DNA of 64,000 bases, from the NCBI RefSeq assembly GCF_014054525.1, contig NZ_CP059564.1, positions 1,808,357-1,872,356 of the forward strand, in the 5' to 3' direction. Position numbers and translations under genes: made by a program. The notes beneath the pieces were generated by a model, which was given only the letters and a program-made list of their open reading frames with translations, was not told where the DNA came from and did not search any database. The stretch's first letter is position 1. Every line of letters starts with the position of its first letter. The DNA is from Alysiella filiformis. GTDB taxonomy: Bacteria; Pseudomonadota; Gammaproteobacteria; Burkholderiales; Neisseriaceae. Shown here one piece after another: positions 42,782 to 52,089 of the stretch.

Positions 42782-42872
42782 AGGTGCAATTCATTGCACC
42801 ATTTTTCCTGACAAAACATGGATTTGGTGCAACAAGTTACTCCCTACACCGTATGTCATATAAGGATAAACC

Positions 42873-43733
42873 ATGATTATCGTCATGCAAAACCAAGCCG
42901 ATGAAAGCGCGATTGAGCGCGTGGTGGCAACCATACGCCAGCGCGGTTTGAGCGAACACATTTCACGCGGCAAAGAGCGTACCATCATTGGCGCGGTGGG
43001 CGATGAGCGCGTGTTTGACGTGACAGAATTTGAACGCCTGCCACAAGTGGAACGCGCCATGAAAATCATGCACGATTGGCGCATCATCAGCCGCGAAGCA
43101 TGGGCGCAAGACACCGTGATTACCGTGCGCGGTGTGGCTTTGGGCGGTGGCGAAACACAGTTTGTGGCAAGCGATGTTTCGTCCGATTTGGCGATGATTT
43201 TGCTTGACCCATTCAACGCCCCTGCCAATCCCTACGCCCTTTCAGGCAGCCTGAACGAAAAAGCCGCCAGCAAAAAATTGCAAAGCGATATTCAACATTT
43301 ACATCAAAATCAACAAATCGCATGGGTTCGCGTACGCGACAGCAGCCATTTGGAGGCGGCATTGTCATCACAAGCCGATGTGCTGTATTTGGGTGGCGAA
43401 TTGTTGGCAAATCGGCACATTTTGCACACCGTAGGCTGCCTGAACACGCCCGTGGTGGTGTGCAAAAGCCCACACCACAGTTGGCGCGATTGGCTGATGG
43501 CGGCAGAACAAATCGTGTTGCACGGCAATCAACACGTTATTTTGGGCGAATCAGGCACACTGTCGTGGCACGGCGCACCTTTGCGTTTGGACGTGGACGC
43601 GATTGCCGCCGCCAAGCAGTTGAGCCATTTACCCGTGTTGGCAAACATCAGCCAGTTGGCACATCGGCAAATGCCACATGAAGTGTTGCTGAAATTGGCG
43701 CAAGCGGCAGGGGCTGATGTGATTGTGGTTTAA
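42873..43733 (+). CDS. Degenerate, truncated DAHP-synthase-like protein (type I-beta/AroF family)
   Basis: 286 residues against the usual 335-350. The N-terminal ferredoxin-like domain is intact (MIIVMQNQADESAIERVV, then SRGKERTIIGAVGD), as is DTVITVRGVALGGGETQFVA. The barrel has lost its active-site motifs: the AGPCSVES position reads SDVSSDLAM, KPRTSPY is absent, ILCERG reads ILGESG, and DPSHATG reads NISQLAH. It ends at AAGADVIVV, just before the E-V-H metal site. The helix WRDWLMAAEQIVLHGNQHVI still aligns. The frame is intact, so it may be a regulator or a recent non-functional paralogue. Confidence 0.8.
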   Translation: MIIVMQNQADESAIERVVATIRQRGLSEHISRGKERTIIGAVGDERVFDVTEFERLPQVERAMKIMHDWRIISREAWAQDTVITVRGVALGGGETQFVASDVSSDLAMILLDPFNAPANPYALSGSLNEKAASKKLQSDIQHLHQNQQIAWVRVRDSSHLEAALSSQADVLYLGGELLANRHILHTVGCLNTPVVVCKSPHHSWRDWLMAAEQIVLHGNQHVILGESGTLSWHGAPLRLDVDAIAAAKQLSHLPVLANISQLAHRQMPHEVLLKLAQAAGADVIVV

Positions 43734-43744
43734 ACTGCCTGAAA

Positions 43745-44650
43745 TCACATCGCCACCCACACCACCATCAACAAAGGCGCAGCCACATTCACAATAAAGC
43801 CAAAACTGATGGCAACAGGCACCACCGCCAATCCGCCCGATTTTTGAATAATCGGCAAGGTAAAATCCAAACTGGTTGCGCCGCCCACGCCAATCGCAGC
43901 AGCCGCCGAACGCCTCATCAACAAAGGGATAAACGCCAAAGCAAAAAATTCGCGCAACAAATCATTGAGCAAAGCCACGCTGCCCCACGTTGCGCCATAG
44001 GCTTGCGTCATCACAATGCCCGACAGCGAATACCAACCATAACCCGATGCCAACGCCAAACCTTTGCTCCACGAAACATCGTCCAACACCGCAGCAAAAA
44101 TTGCCCCTGCCAATGCGCTAGACAACATCATCACCACACTGATTTGCATACCATATTGATTTAAAATCACTTGTTTGAGTGAAATGCCGTTGCCACGCAA
44201 CAAAATCCCCACCACAAAAATCAACATCATCAACGCATACAAACCCGCATCATGCGGTGGCAATGCGTTTTCAGGCAGCCTGAAACCCAAAATCACGCCC
44301 AAAATCAAAATGGCAATTTGTTTTGCGCTGTCGGCAAAATTGAATTTGCCTTGCACGTTTTGGGCTGCCTGAACGTGGCGTTGGCGCGTGTAAACATCAA
44401 ACGCCCACAACGCAGCCACATTGCACAACATCAACAAAACAAACAAAAAAAGCGCATAAAAAACAATGTTATTCAATTCTTGAAACAGATTTTCCGTTTG
44501 CGCCAAACCCATGCCGATGAGCAACAAAATGGCGTAAACCAAATAATTCAAAAACTGTTCCAGCCTTTTCAGGCAGCCTTTTGGCACTTTAAAGCAAAAT
44601 CCAATAAATAAAGGCAATAATATCGTCATAATGGTTTGTAAACTTTGCAT
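43745..44650 (-). CDS. lysO: Lysine exporter LysO family protein
   Basis: 301 residues from the ATG at 44650. About eight hydrophobic helices. GWYSLSGIVMTQAYGATWGS and LLREFFALAFIPLLMRR, then GGATSLDFTLPIIQKSGG, are signatures of the LysO (YbjE, DUF340) family, which exports lysine and toxic analogues in E. coli. A DUS encodes FRLPENA in a loop. It converges with the DAHP-synthase-like gene and diverges from parE. Confidence 0.9.
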   Translation of the reverse strand: MQSLQTIMTILLPLFIGFCFKVPKGCLKRLEQFLNYLVYAILLLIGMGLAQTENLFQELNNIVFYALFLFVLLMLCNVAALWAFDVYTRQRHVQAAQNVQGKFNFADSAKQIAILILGVILGFRLPENALPPHDAGLYALMMLIFVVGILLRGNGISLKQVILNQYGMQISVVMMLSSALAGAIFAAVLDDVSWSKGLALASGYGWYSLSGIVMTQAYGATWGSVALLNDLLREFFALAFIPLLMRRSAAAAIGVGGATSLDFTLPIIQKSGGLAVVPVAISFGFIVNVAAPLLMVVWVAM

Positions 44651-44770
44651 GGTGGAACCGTTTGCTTTCAAAAAAGCAAAATTATAGGGACAAAAACGGT
44701 TTCAGGCAGCCTGAAAACCCCATTTTCCTTTACAATCCCATTTTATTTTATTTTGCAAAACCCAAACACA

Positions 44771-46759
44771 ATGGCAAAAAATCCATCTTATTCCGAAGAA
44801 AGCATTAAAGTTCTCAAAGGTTTAGAGCCTGTCAAAGAACGCCCTGGTATGTACACCCGCACCGATTCGCCCACCCACATCATTCAAGAAGTGATAGACA
44901 ATGCCGCAGACGAAGCATTGGGCGGACACGCCACACAAATTGACGTACAAATCCACCCCGACCATTCCATTACCGTGCGCGACAACGGGCGCGGCATTCC
45001 CACAGGCTTGCACCCCATTGAGCAAATTCCCGTTGTGGAACTGGTGTTTACCCAGCTCCACGCAGGCGGCAAATTCAACAAAAAAGACGGCAATGGCGCA
45101 TACGCCTTTTCAGGCGGTTTGCACGGCGTGGGCGTGTCCGTAACCAACGCCCTGTCCACGCGCTTAGAAGTCAGCGTCAAACGCGAAGGCAAAATCTCAC
45201 GCATCGTGTTCGCGCATGGCGAAGTGCTTGAACCGCTACACGAAATCGGCAAATGCAGCCCCAAAGACACAGGCACCGAAATCCGCGTTTACCCCGACCC
45301 CAAATACTTTGAACAAGCCAACTACAATTTAACCGAATTAGAACGCCTGCTCCGCGCCAAAGCCGTGTTATTACAAGGCGTGAGCGTGTCGCTAACGCGC
45401 CACATCAAAGGGCAGCCTGAAAATACCGCCCACACCCAAACATGGCATTATCCGCAAGGTTTACGCAGCTATCTTGCCGATTTATTGGTAAACGCACAAG
45501 AAATCGCCCCCATTTTCGCCAGCGAAAACCACATTTCAGGCAGCCACGAAGATTTCCGCGAAGGCGAAGGCGCGGCATTCGCGCTCACATGGCTGGAAGA
45601 AGGCAGTTGCGCCAACGAAAGCTACGTCAATCTCATTCCCACGCCATTGGGCGGCACGCACGAAGCAGGTTTAAAACAAGCCACGTTCAATGCCGTAAAC
45701 AATTTCATCAATCACCACAACCTGTTACCGCGTGGCATCAAATTGCAAAGCGATGACGTGTTCAGCCGCGTGGCGTTTGTGCTGTCCGCGCGCGTACTTG
45801 ACCCCCAATTCCAAGGGCAAACCAAAGACAAACTCACCAACCGAGACGCGCTCAAACTGGTTGCCACCGTGTGTGCCGACCCATTGGAATTGTGGCTCAA
45901 TCAAAACGTGGAAATGGGCAAAAAAATCGCCGAGCTAGCCATCAAACAAGCCCAAGCGCGTATGCGTTCCGTGAAAAAAGTGGAAAAGAAAAAAGGCTCT
46001 GGCGTGGCGGTTTTACCAGGCAAATTGACCGATTGCGAAAGCGAAGACGTACGCGAAAACGAATTGTTTTTGGTAGAGGGCGATTCGGCTGGCGGTTCAG
46101 CCAAATTGGCGCGCGACAAACGCTTTCAGGCAGTCTTGCCTTTGCGCGGTAAGGTGTTGAACAGCTTTGAAATTCACAAAGACCAACTGTTTGGCAATGC
46201 CGAAATCCACGACATTTCAGTCGCCATTGGCGTGGACCCACACGGTGCCGATGACGATGTGGATTTGAGCGGTTTGCGTTACGGCAAAATCGCCATTTTG
46301 TCCGATGCAGACGTGGACGGCGCACACATTCAAGTGTTGCTTTTGACGCTTTTTTACCGTCATTTTCCGAAATTGGTGGCAAATGGCAACATTTATGTGG
46401 CACAACCACCGCTTTTCCGCGTGGACGTGAACGCGCAAGGCAAAAACAAACCCGCTCGCAAATTGTACGCGCTGGACGAAAACGAATTGAAAGCCATTTT
46501 GGAACGATTGAGCAGCGAAAAAATCCGCGAAAATGGTTTTTCCATCAGCCGATTCAAAGGTTTGGGCGAGATGAATCCCGACCAACTGAAAGACACCACC
46601 TTGCACCCCGACACACGCAGGCTGCTGCAAGTGCAAATTCCCACACAAGACACAGCGCACACCGAAACCGTGTTCCTGAAACTGATGGGCAAGGGCGAAG
46701 CGGCAAGTCGCCGCGCGTGGATGGAAGCCGAAGGGGATAAGGCGGAAGGGGATATTTAA
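44771..46759 (+). CDS. parE: DNA topoisomerase IV subunit B
   Basis: 662 residues from the ATG at 44771. GHKL ATPase motifs: EVIDNAADEALGGHA, VRDNGRGIPTG, GGLHGVGVSVTNALS; the TOPRIM domain has LVEGDSAGGSAK and ILSDADVDGAHIQ. The C-terminal end FKGLGEMNPDQLKDTTLHPD is typical. ParE lacks the extra insert of E. coli GyrB, and the length and TRTDSPTHIIQEVIDNA support ParE. parC is not in the window. Confidence 0.95.
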   Translation: MAKNPSYSEESIKVLKGLEPVKERPGMYTRTDSPTHIIQEVIDNAADEALGGHATQIDVQIHPDHSITVRDNGRGIPTGLHPIEQIPVVELVFTQLHAGGKFNKKDGNGAYAFSGGLHGVGVSVTNALSTRLEVSVKREGKISRIVFAHGEVLEPLHEIGKCSPKDTGTEIRVYPDPKYFEQANYNLTELERLLRAKAVLLQGVSVSLTRHIKGQPENTAHTQTWHYPQGLRSYLADLLVNAQEIAPIFASENHISGSHEDFREGEGAAFALTWLEEGSCANESYVNLIPTPLGGTHEAGLKQATFNAVNNFINHHNLLPRGIKLQSDDVFSRVAFVLSARVLDPQFQGQTKDKLTNRDALKLVATVCADPLELWLNQNVEMGKKIAELAIKQAQARMRSVKKVEKKKGSGVAVLPGKLTDCESEDVRENELFLVEGDSAGGSAKLARDKRFQAVLPLRGKVLNSFEIHKDQLFGNAEIHDISVAIGVDPHGADDDVDLSGLRYGKIAILSDADVDGAHIQVLLLTLFYRHFPKLVANGNIYVAQPPLFRVDVNAQGKNKPARKLYALDENELKAILERLSSEKIRENGFSISRFKGLGEMNPDQLKDTTLHPDTRRLLQVQIPTQDTAHTETVFLKLMGKGEAASRRAWMEAEGDKAEGDI

Positions 46760-46823
46760 AATAATTTCAATGATTTCATTTTTCAGGCTGCTTGAATGTT
46801 CAGGCAGCCTGAAAGGTAGGAAA

Positions 46824-47642
46824 ATGACTAAAATGAAAGAAAACCCATTGTTTTTATTAGCCCTATTTTTAGCAAGCATTGTGCCATTGTTTTTTAAAAA
46901 ATGGTTGGGTGCAGAAGTTTGGATGATGTTGGCAGTGATTGCTGCTTTAACCGTGATGTTTTCCTTGTTTGCTTTGCTCAAACAACAAGCCACTTCTCAC
47001 ATCATTGCTTTTGGGCGCGTGTTCTTTTTTGGCATGATTATCTTGCCTTATATGGTTATATTTAAAGAATTTTCATCTTGGTCTTTGTTGATACCATTGC
47101 TGGCTTGTTATATTTTTGCTGATTTACACCGTCATCTCAAATGGCTTTATGTATTGGTGGCGATGGCTTTATTGGTAGCACCGATGGTCGTTTATGTGAA
47201 ATATGATACGGCAAAACAAGCCATTATCCATCATTCCACCCAGACCCTTTCAGGCAGCATTCCCAAAAGCAAATCCAGTTTTACCAAGCCATGTGGTAAA
47301 GGGGGACGTTGCACATTTTATTTTTTGGACTTGGCTGGCGTGAAATTTCAATGCGACCTGCATTCAAAAAAGACAATGGACACATTCATCTGCCAAGACA
47401 TTTACCAACACGCTGGCAAAATCGCCACCGCCCAATACATTTTTGAAAATCAAAAAAAAGCCCGTCTCGTTTCCCTGCGCGTGGACAATCAAACACTTTG
47501 GTCGCCCGAACAGACTTTGGCGTGGTATCAGCACAGGGAACGGACTGTGTGGCGCGAATTTGGGGTGGGTTTGCTGCTGATTAGTTTGCCGTTTGCGCTG
47601 CTGTTTTTGTGGGCGCGGCGATTGGCGTTTCAGGCAGCCTGA
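46824..47642 (+). CDS. Membrane protein of unknown function, 272 residues
   Basis: From the ATG at 46824, with AGGTAGGA upstream. Four hydrophobic helices in the first 130 residues (for example LLALFLASIVPLFF), then a ~130-residue outward domain with four cysteines (KPCGKGGRCTF, KFQCDLH, FICQDIY), and one C-terminal helix (EFGVGLLLISLPFALLFL). A DUS supplies the last residues and the stop (FQAA, then TGA). It is convergent with the Ter-cluster kinase. No family assigned; base composition is more AT-rich than parE. Confidence 0.75.
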   Translation: MTKMKENPLFLLALFLASIVPLFFKKWLGAEVWMMLAVIAALTVMFSLFALLKQQATSHIIAFGRVFFFGMIILPYMVIFKEFSSWSLLIPLLACYIFADLHRHLKWLYVLVAMALLVAPMVVYVKYDTAKQAIIHHSTQTLSGSIPKSKSSFTKPCGKGGRCTFYFLDLAGVKFQCDLHSKKTMDTFICQDIYQHAGKIATAQYIFENQKKARLVSLRVDNQTLWSPEQTLAWYQHRERTVWREFGVGLLLISLPFALLFLWARRLAFQAA

Positions 47643-47649
47643 AACCGCA

Positions 47650-49149
47650 CTACTGCCCTGCCATTTGCACCATCAACAAACGACCGCCTTGACCTTTTTG
47701 CAACAAAATTTGGCTGCCTTCACGCAACTGAATTTTACCGCCCACGCCAATGGCGGTTTTGCTTTGCACATCATACATTTCAGGCAATCTTTCGTTTACC
47801 AGCCACCAATTACCCTGATGTTGCACAAAATAGCCCACGCGCTTGGCATCTTCGGCAGACAAGCGTTCGTTGGGGAACACATTTTTGTTGGCATGCCACG
47901 CAAACAGCGATTGTCCACTGTACACCATAATCCGATGATTATCAGGCAAATAGCTGCCATTGGGCGCGGCAGAATACAAATTCAATACAGGCAGGCTGCC
48001 TGAATGCGGCGTACCGCAAAACGGGCAAACAGGGTGGCGCGAATTGTCAAAAGCGTACCACTTTTGCTCGCAACTGGCATTGGCACACGGTTGCAGCAAA
48101 TCCACCGTTTTGACCAAAGCACGTTCCCACTCATCGGCGGTGGGGCGCAACTGCGGTTGATGCAGCGCGTCCACAAAAGCGCGTTTAAACAAATCGGCGA
48201 TGTAGCTGCCACACACGGTATAGGGGATTTTTTGGGTGTCTTTCCATGGCAAATCGCTGTTTTTGCAGTTGGCGATTTTAATGCGATTGCTGGTGTCGGT
48301 GGGGTGTTCAATAAACAATGCTTGGCTGCCCATGCCCAATTCTTCATCGCGTTGTGGGTCGTTGGGGTCGTGGATTTTGTCGCCGCGCAAGGGGTGGCGA
48401 TACAGCAAATACATGTAAATCAACACCGCCAAAGCGTGCAAATCGGTGGTGCGACTGGGCAATTTGCGCTGTGGGTCATCGCTGGGCAAATGTGCGCTGG
48501 CAACCACCTCGGGCGCAATAAAATCGGGCGTACCCACCACGCTGGGCGGGTGTTTACCTGGTACAACCAAACCATCAATGTCTATCAGGCAGGCTTGCCC
48601 TGTTACGGGGTCTATCAAACAATTTTTGTAACCCAAATCGCTGTGGCTCAAACCCGCCATGTGCATACGCCGTACCGCACGCGCCAACATAATGCAAATT
48701 TTCAAATGCGTCATCCAATCGCCCAATTCTTTGGGGTCAAGAAAACGATTGCGGTTGGACGCGCTGGCAAACCATTTGCCGTCTTTGTCTTTGCCCTTAA
48801 TGTTGAGCATATCGTTGTTGCGGCTGCCGTGTTCAAAGAAAAAACAATCGCGATAAAAAGGCGCAACCACCCCCAATTTGCCATCGTATTCCACCACGGC
48901 AGTCGGCCAGCAATACAATTTTTTCAGGTATTCGCCGCCTTCTTGTTCAAAAATGCGTTGGCGATACAAGCCTGTGATTTGCTCCAAACGGTCGCGCGTG
49001 GCAGCATTGGCAGGTTCGCGGAAAAATGCCACCACATAATCTTTATTGGGCGAAAACATCACATCTTTCATGCCGCCTTGTGCTTTGATTTCATTAACAA
49101 ATTGTATGGTTTCGCCATTGCTTGCGGTGAGTGTGATGATTTGGCTCAT
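47650..49149 (-). CDS. Ter-cluster Ser/Thr protein kinase with C-terminal zinc ribbon
   Basis: 499 residues. The kinase core is recognisable though divergent: catalytic loop GLSHSDLGYKNCLID (H-x-D, N), metal motif LIDIDGL in place of DFG, then PDFIAPEV. A zinc-ribbon-like segment (CANASCEQ, then CPFCGTPH, about 385-415) precedes a strand-rich FHA-like tail. This matches the kinase of the TerY-P triad (VWA + PP2C + kinase). It overlaps the PP2C gene by four bases. The predicted role is signal output in a metal- or phage-stress response. Confidence 0.85.
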   Translation of the reverse strand: MSQIITLTASNGETIQFVNEIKAQGGMKDVMFSPNKDYVVAFFREPANAATRDRLEQITGLYRQRIFEQEGGEYLKKLYCWPTAVVEYDGKLGVVAPFYRDCFFFEHGSRNNDMLNIKGKDKDGKWFASASNRNRFLDPKELGDWMTHLKICIMLARAVRRMHMAGLSHSDLGYKNCLIDPVTGQACLIDIDGLVVPGKHPPSVVGTPDFIAPEVVASAHLPSDDPQRKLPSRTTDLHALAVLIYMYLLYRHPLRGDKIHDPNDPQRDEELGMGSQALFIEHPTDTSNRIKIANCKNSDLPWKDTQKIPYTVCGSYIADLFKRAFVDALHQPQLRPTADEWERALVKTVDLLQPCANASCEQKWYAFDNSRHPVCPFCGTPHSGSLPVLNLYSAAPNGSYLPDNHRIMVYSGQSLFAWHANKNVFPNERLSAEDAKRVGYFVQHQGNWWLVNERLPEMYDVQSKTAIGVGGKIQLREGSQILLQKGQGGRLLMVQMAGQ

Positions 49150-50699
49150 GGTGTTTCACTTTCGGGGCTGGGATTGGGGCTTTCAGGCTGCCTGAAATCG
49201 GTTTTTTCAGGCGCATTTTCAGGCAAATCGGCAATATTTTCATCTGAAACCGCATTTTCAGGCTGCCTGAAATGCGCTTGCGGCACAAACATCGCCAAAG
49301 TGCGGTCATCGTGATTGCCTGCCGACCAAAAGTTCAACCATTCTTGCAAAGCCATTTCAGGCTGCTCATTTTGCCAAACCGCTTGCAAATCGGCACACAA
49401 ATCCTGCCATTTTTGCGGATTTTTCAACTGCAAATCGGTTTCAAATTTGGGGTCGGACACGCCATCGGTCATGACAAACAAAATGGGGGCGTGTTCATTC
49501 ATATGAATGCGCGTTCGCTGTTTGAGTGCCGCCACCGTGGTTTCATCGGCGGTTAAAAAGCGCGTTTCGCCCGAATAGCTGCCACTGTCGCTTTCGGCAA
49601 CAAAATGAAGGTGTTGCGTTTCAGGCTGCCAAATTGCCAATGCGCCATCACCCACACCATAGGTGGTGTGTAGCCAAACGCCATTTTCAAGCGGCAAACT
49701 CAATACAAACAATAAAGTACACGACAACTGTTTGAGTTCAATGTTGTTTGTTTTGGCGGTTTGGTGCAAAGCCACCATTGCCTGATATGCTGCCTGATTG
49801 GTCAAATTGAGCAAGACTTTTTGTTGGTGTGCCAAAGTTTGCTGTGGCGCAAGGGTGTAGTTGTCTTGTTGGCTGTTCAGTAATTGCCACACGCAATCGG
49901 CTACTGCCGCCACCGCCACCTGTGAACCCAAACGCGAAAATGCCGCACTGCCTGCACCGTCCGACACCGCCATCAAATGCAAACCCGTTTGTTCATGATG
50001 GCGAATCGCAAAATCATCATCACAAGGTTTACCCGTGTGCGCGTGCGAACGCCCCCGAACACGCGCCGCCAACAATGCCCCATGCGTGGTGGTAAGCATT
50101 TCACTGTGATTATCGGGCTTATAAAAGGGGATATTGGGGTCGGTTGGGATATTCGTCCACAAATCTTTGGGGTCGGGATTGATGTAAATTTTGTGATACA
50201 CGGGGCGGAAAGTGCTTTCACTTTGCACATAATAGCGAATTTCCACATCGCCCGAATGCGTGGGTATGCCCGATATGCGTTGCGCGGTTTTGTCCCATTG
50301 CAAGCCGCATTCGGGTGTAATGTGAACATCAAGCGCGGTTTCGGGCAAATCCACGCAATACACTTCGCCTTTGCGCGCATTGGGTAAGGTTGGGTTGGTC
50401 ATCGTTGTTTCAGGTGGCGTTGGGGTGGATTGGGTGGATTGAATGGCATTTTCATGCACCATTTCATTTGAATCGGGTGAATCGGGGTCATTTTCAGGCT
50501 GCCTGAACGGTACATCATCATCGTTCAGGCGTTTTGCCACCTCAAACGCCGCCGTGGTATCGTTTTCACAAAAATCCCGCCATTTTTGCCAAAAAGTTTG
50601 CGCCAATTCGGGATTTTGCGCCACAAATTCGGCAAATCGCGTTTCATTTTCCGCACATTGCGCCCAAACGCTTTGCCATTCAGATAAAACTTTTGTCAT
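49146..50699 (-). CDS. PP2C-family phosphatase of the TerY-P triad, with Ig-like domain
   Basis: 517 residues. PP2C metal motifs: KPCDDDFAIR, MAVSDGAGSAAFSRLGS, FVMTDGVSDP and NHDDRTLAMF (about 225-465). Before the phosphatase, a putative Ig-type domain (about 110-180) reads CGLQWDKTAQRISGIPTHSG, the pattern of He_PIG domains, unusual in a cytoplasmic enzyme. DUS sequences encode FRQPE three times, all in disordered segments at the N- and C-terminal ends. It is tightly coupled to the kinase gene and 9 bases from the VWA gene. Confidence 0.85.
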   Translation of the reverse strand: MTKVLSEWQSVWAQCAENETRFAEFVAQNPELAQTFWQKWRDFCENDTTAAFEVAKRLNDDDVPFRQPENDPDSPDSNEMVHENAIQSTQSTPTPPETTMTNPTLPNARKGEVYCVDLPETALDVHITPECGLQWDKTAQRISGIPTHSGDVEIRYYVQSESTFRPVYHKIYINPDPKDLWTNIPTDPNIPFYKPDNHSEMLTTTHGALLAARVRGRSHAHTGKPCDDDFAIRHHEQTGLHLMAVSDGAGSAAFSRLGSQVAVAAVADCVWQLLNSQQDNYTLAPQQTLAHQQKVLLNLTNQAAYQAMVALHQTAKTNNIELKQLSCTLLFVLSLPLENGVWLHTTYGVGDGALAIWQPETQHLHFVAESDSGSYSGETRFLTADETTVAALKQRTRIHMNEHAPILFVMTDGVSDPKFETDLQLKNPQKWQDLCADLQAVWQNEQPEMALQEWLNFWSAGNHDDRTLAMFVPQAHFRQPENAVSDENIADLPENAPEKTDFRQPESPNPSPESETP

Positions 50700-50708
50700 A
50701 TCAAATCC

Positions 50709-51350
50709 CTATAAAACCACATTGATTTCAGCAGGTGGCGGTGGCAATTGTGTACGCAAAGAAGGGTTGCCTATACTCACGCTGCTTTGCGCCACCGCCG
50801 CCGAAACCCATTGAAAAAATTGGGAAAACGATACCGCATCCATGGTATCCAAAGCCACCACATTGTCGCACAGTTGCTTTAAATAGCTCGCGTCTGCCTT
50901 GGGGCCTGCGGCACACGCCACAATGTTGCCAAAGCCCAACTGCTTGATTTTGGGAATGGTTTCGCTGTACACCAATAAATCGGTGGGTTTGCCGTCTGTT
51001 AAAATAATGAGTATCGGTCGCCAATCGCCTTTTTGCTGGGCATTGCCCAAAATGCGGTCGCGTTGCACCGCTTGCACAACGTGTTCCAATGCCGCCCCCA
51101 AAAACGTTGCGCCACTTTCAGGACACACGATTTCAGGCAACGTTACCTGCTCCAAAGGCGTGGGTGCAAGCAAAGTTTTGATTTGGCTGTCAAATGTGAT
51201 GAGACTCAAATGCACACTTTCCAGCGCATACGGATTTTGGCGCAATGAAGCCATGAGTGCGCGTAAACCCGTGTTTACCGCCTCAATCGGTTCGCCCCGC
51301 ATGGAGCCAGAAGTGTCTATGCAAATATAGGTAAGCAATCGGCGCGACAT
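50709..51350 (-). CDS. terY: TerY-type von Willebrand A protein, first copy
   Basis: 213 residues, a single VWA domain. MIDAS motif DTSGSMRGEP near the N-terminus, Thr in SGATFLGAALEH and Asp in LIILTDGKPTD. Cytoplasmic TerY proteins chelate metal and are thought to scaffold the triad with PP2C and kinase. It is clearly paralogous to 52090-52725. A DUS-pair terminator lies between it and the TerD-family gene upstream. Confidence 0.9.
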   Translation of the reverse strand: MSRRLLTYICIDTSGSMRGEPIEAVNTGLRALMASLRQNPYALESVHLSLITFDSQIKTLLAPTPLEQVTLPEIVCPESGATFLGAALEHVVQAVQRDRILGNAQQKGDWRPILIILTDGKPTDLLVYSETIPKIKQLGFGNIVACAAGPKADASYLKQLCDNVVALDTMDAVSFSQFFQWVSAAVAQSSVSIGNPSLRTQLPPPPAEINVVL

Positions 51351-51365
51351 GGTTTTTCCTTATCA

Positions 51366-51413
51366 AAAAGGCTGCCTGAAAACACACAAAAAACACTTTT
51401 CAGGCAGCCTTTT
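51366..51413 (-). terminator. DUS-pair hairpin inside the minus-strand Ter operon
   Basis: AAAAGGCTGCCTGAAAA and its complement form a 17-bp stem with T-runs on both strands. It would reduce transcription into the TerY-P triad from the promoter at 52786-52814. Confidence 0.75.
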
Positions 51414-51438
51414 ACAGTCCTACACAACTTGAAAATGC

Positions 51439-52065
51439 TCAATACGGCATGTGATTGGCTTTGAGCAAATCCACAAAACGGTCGGTTTGCGCAAATTCGC
51501 CCAAAGCGCGAAACACCCAGCCGCCCTGCCCATCGCGTTCGGCACGGGCAAAAGTCATGGCACAATGTTGGGCATTTTCGGCATTGCCGCCAATTTCGTA
51601 GCGACAAATTTCGCGCCCTTTTGCATCACGCGCCAAAATCCGCGCCCGATTCACCCCCGCAAACGACTGACCGCGTTCCTTGCCCTTAAAAATCACCACC
51701 AAAAACACAATGGCATGAAATTGCGCGGGCAAACTGTCCAAATCCACTTCAATCGTTTCATCGTCCATATCGTGGCTGGAACCCGTGCGATTGTCGCCAC
51801 TCAAACGGATTTTGCCGCTTGGGTGCACCAGCGAATTGTAAAAAACCACATCGCCACCCACCAAAGTGGGGCGACCATTTTCATTCAATTTACCCAAACT
51901 GCGGACTTTATCCTGCTCGTCCAACACCAGCGCAATCGCGTCCAAATCGTATTCAGGCTGGCTGTTAATCACTTCCCAGCTCAAACCCACACTCAAACGC
52001 GACAAATCAAAACCCGTGTCTTTACGCAAATTCACGCCTTGACCTTTACGCAAGGAAATTGCCAT
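51439..52065 (-). CDS. TerD-family protein with degenerate calcium site
   Basis: 208 residues. It begins MAISLRKGQGVNLRKDTGFD as TerD-family proteins do, with LDAIALVLDEQDKVR and GGDVVFYNSLVHPSGKIRLS. The calcium loop reads GDNRTGSSHDMDDE, altered from the GDNRTGxGDGDDE found in the other copies here, so metal binding may differ. It lies between the two VWA genes on the minus strand. Confidence 0.88.
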   Translation of the reverse strand: MAISLRKGQGVNLRKDTGFDLSRLSVGLSWEVINSQPEYDLDAIALVLDEQDKVRSLGKLNENGRPTLVGGDVVFYNSLVHPSGKIRLSGDNRTGSSHDMDDETIEVDLDSLPAQFHAIVFLVVIFKGKERGQSFAGVNRARILARDAKGREICRYEIGGNAENAQHCAMTFARAERDGQGGWVFRALGEFAQTDRFVDLLKANHMPY

Positions 52066-52089
52066 ATTTTACCTCCCCCTCAAATTGAA

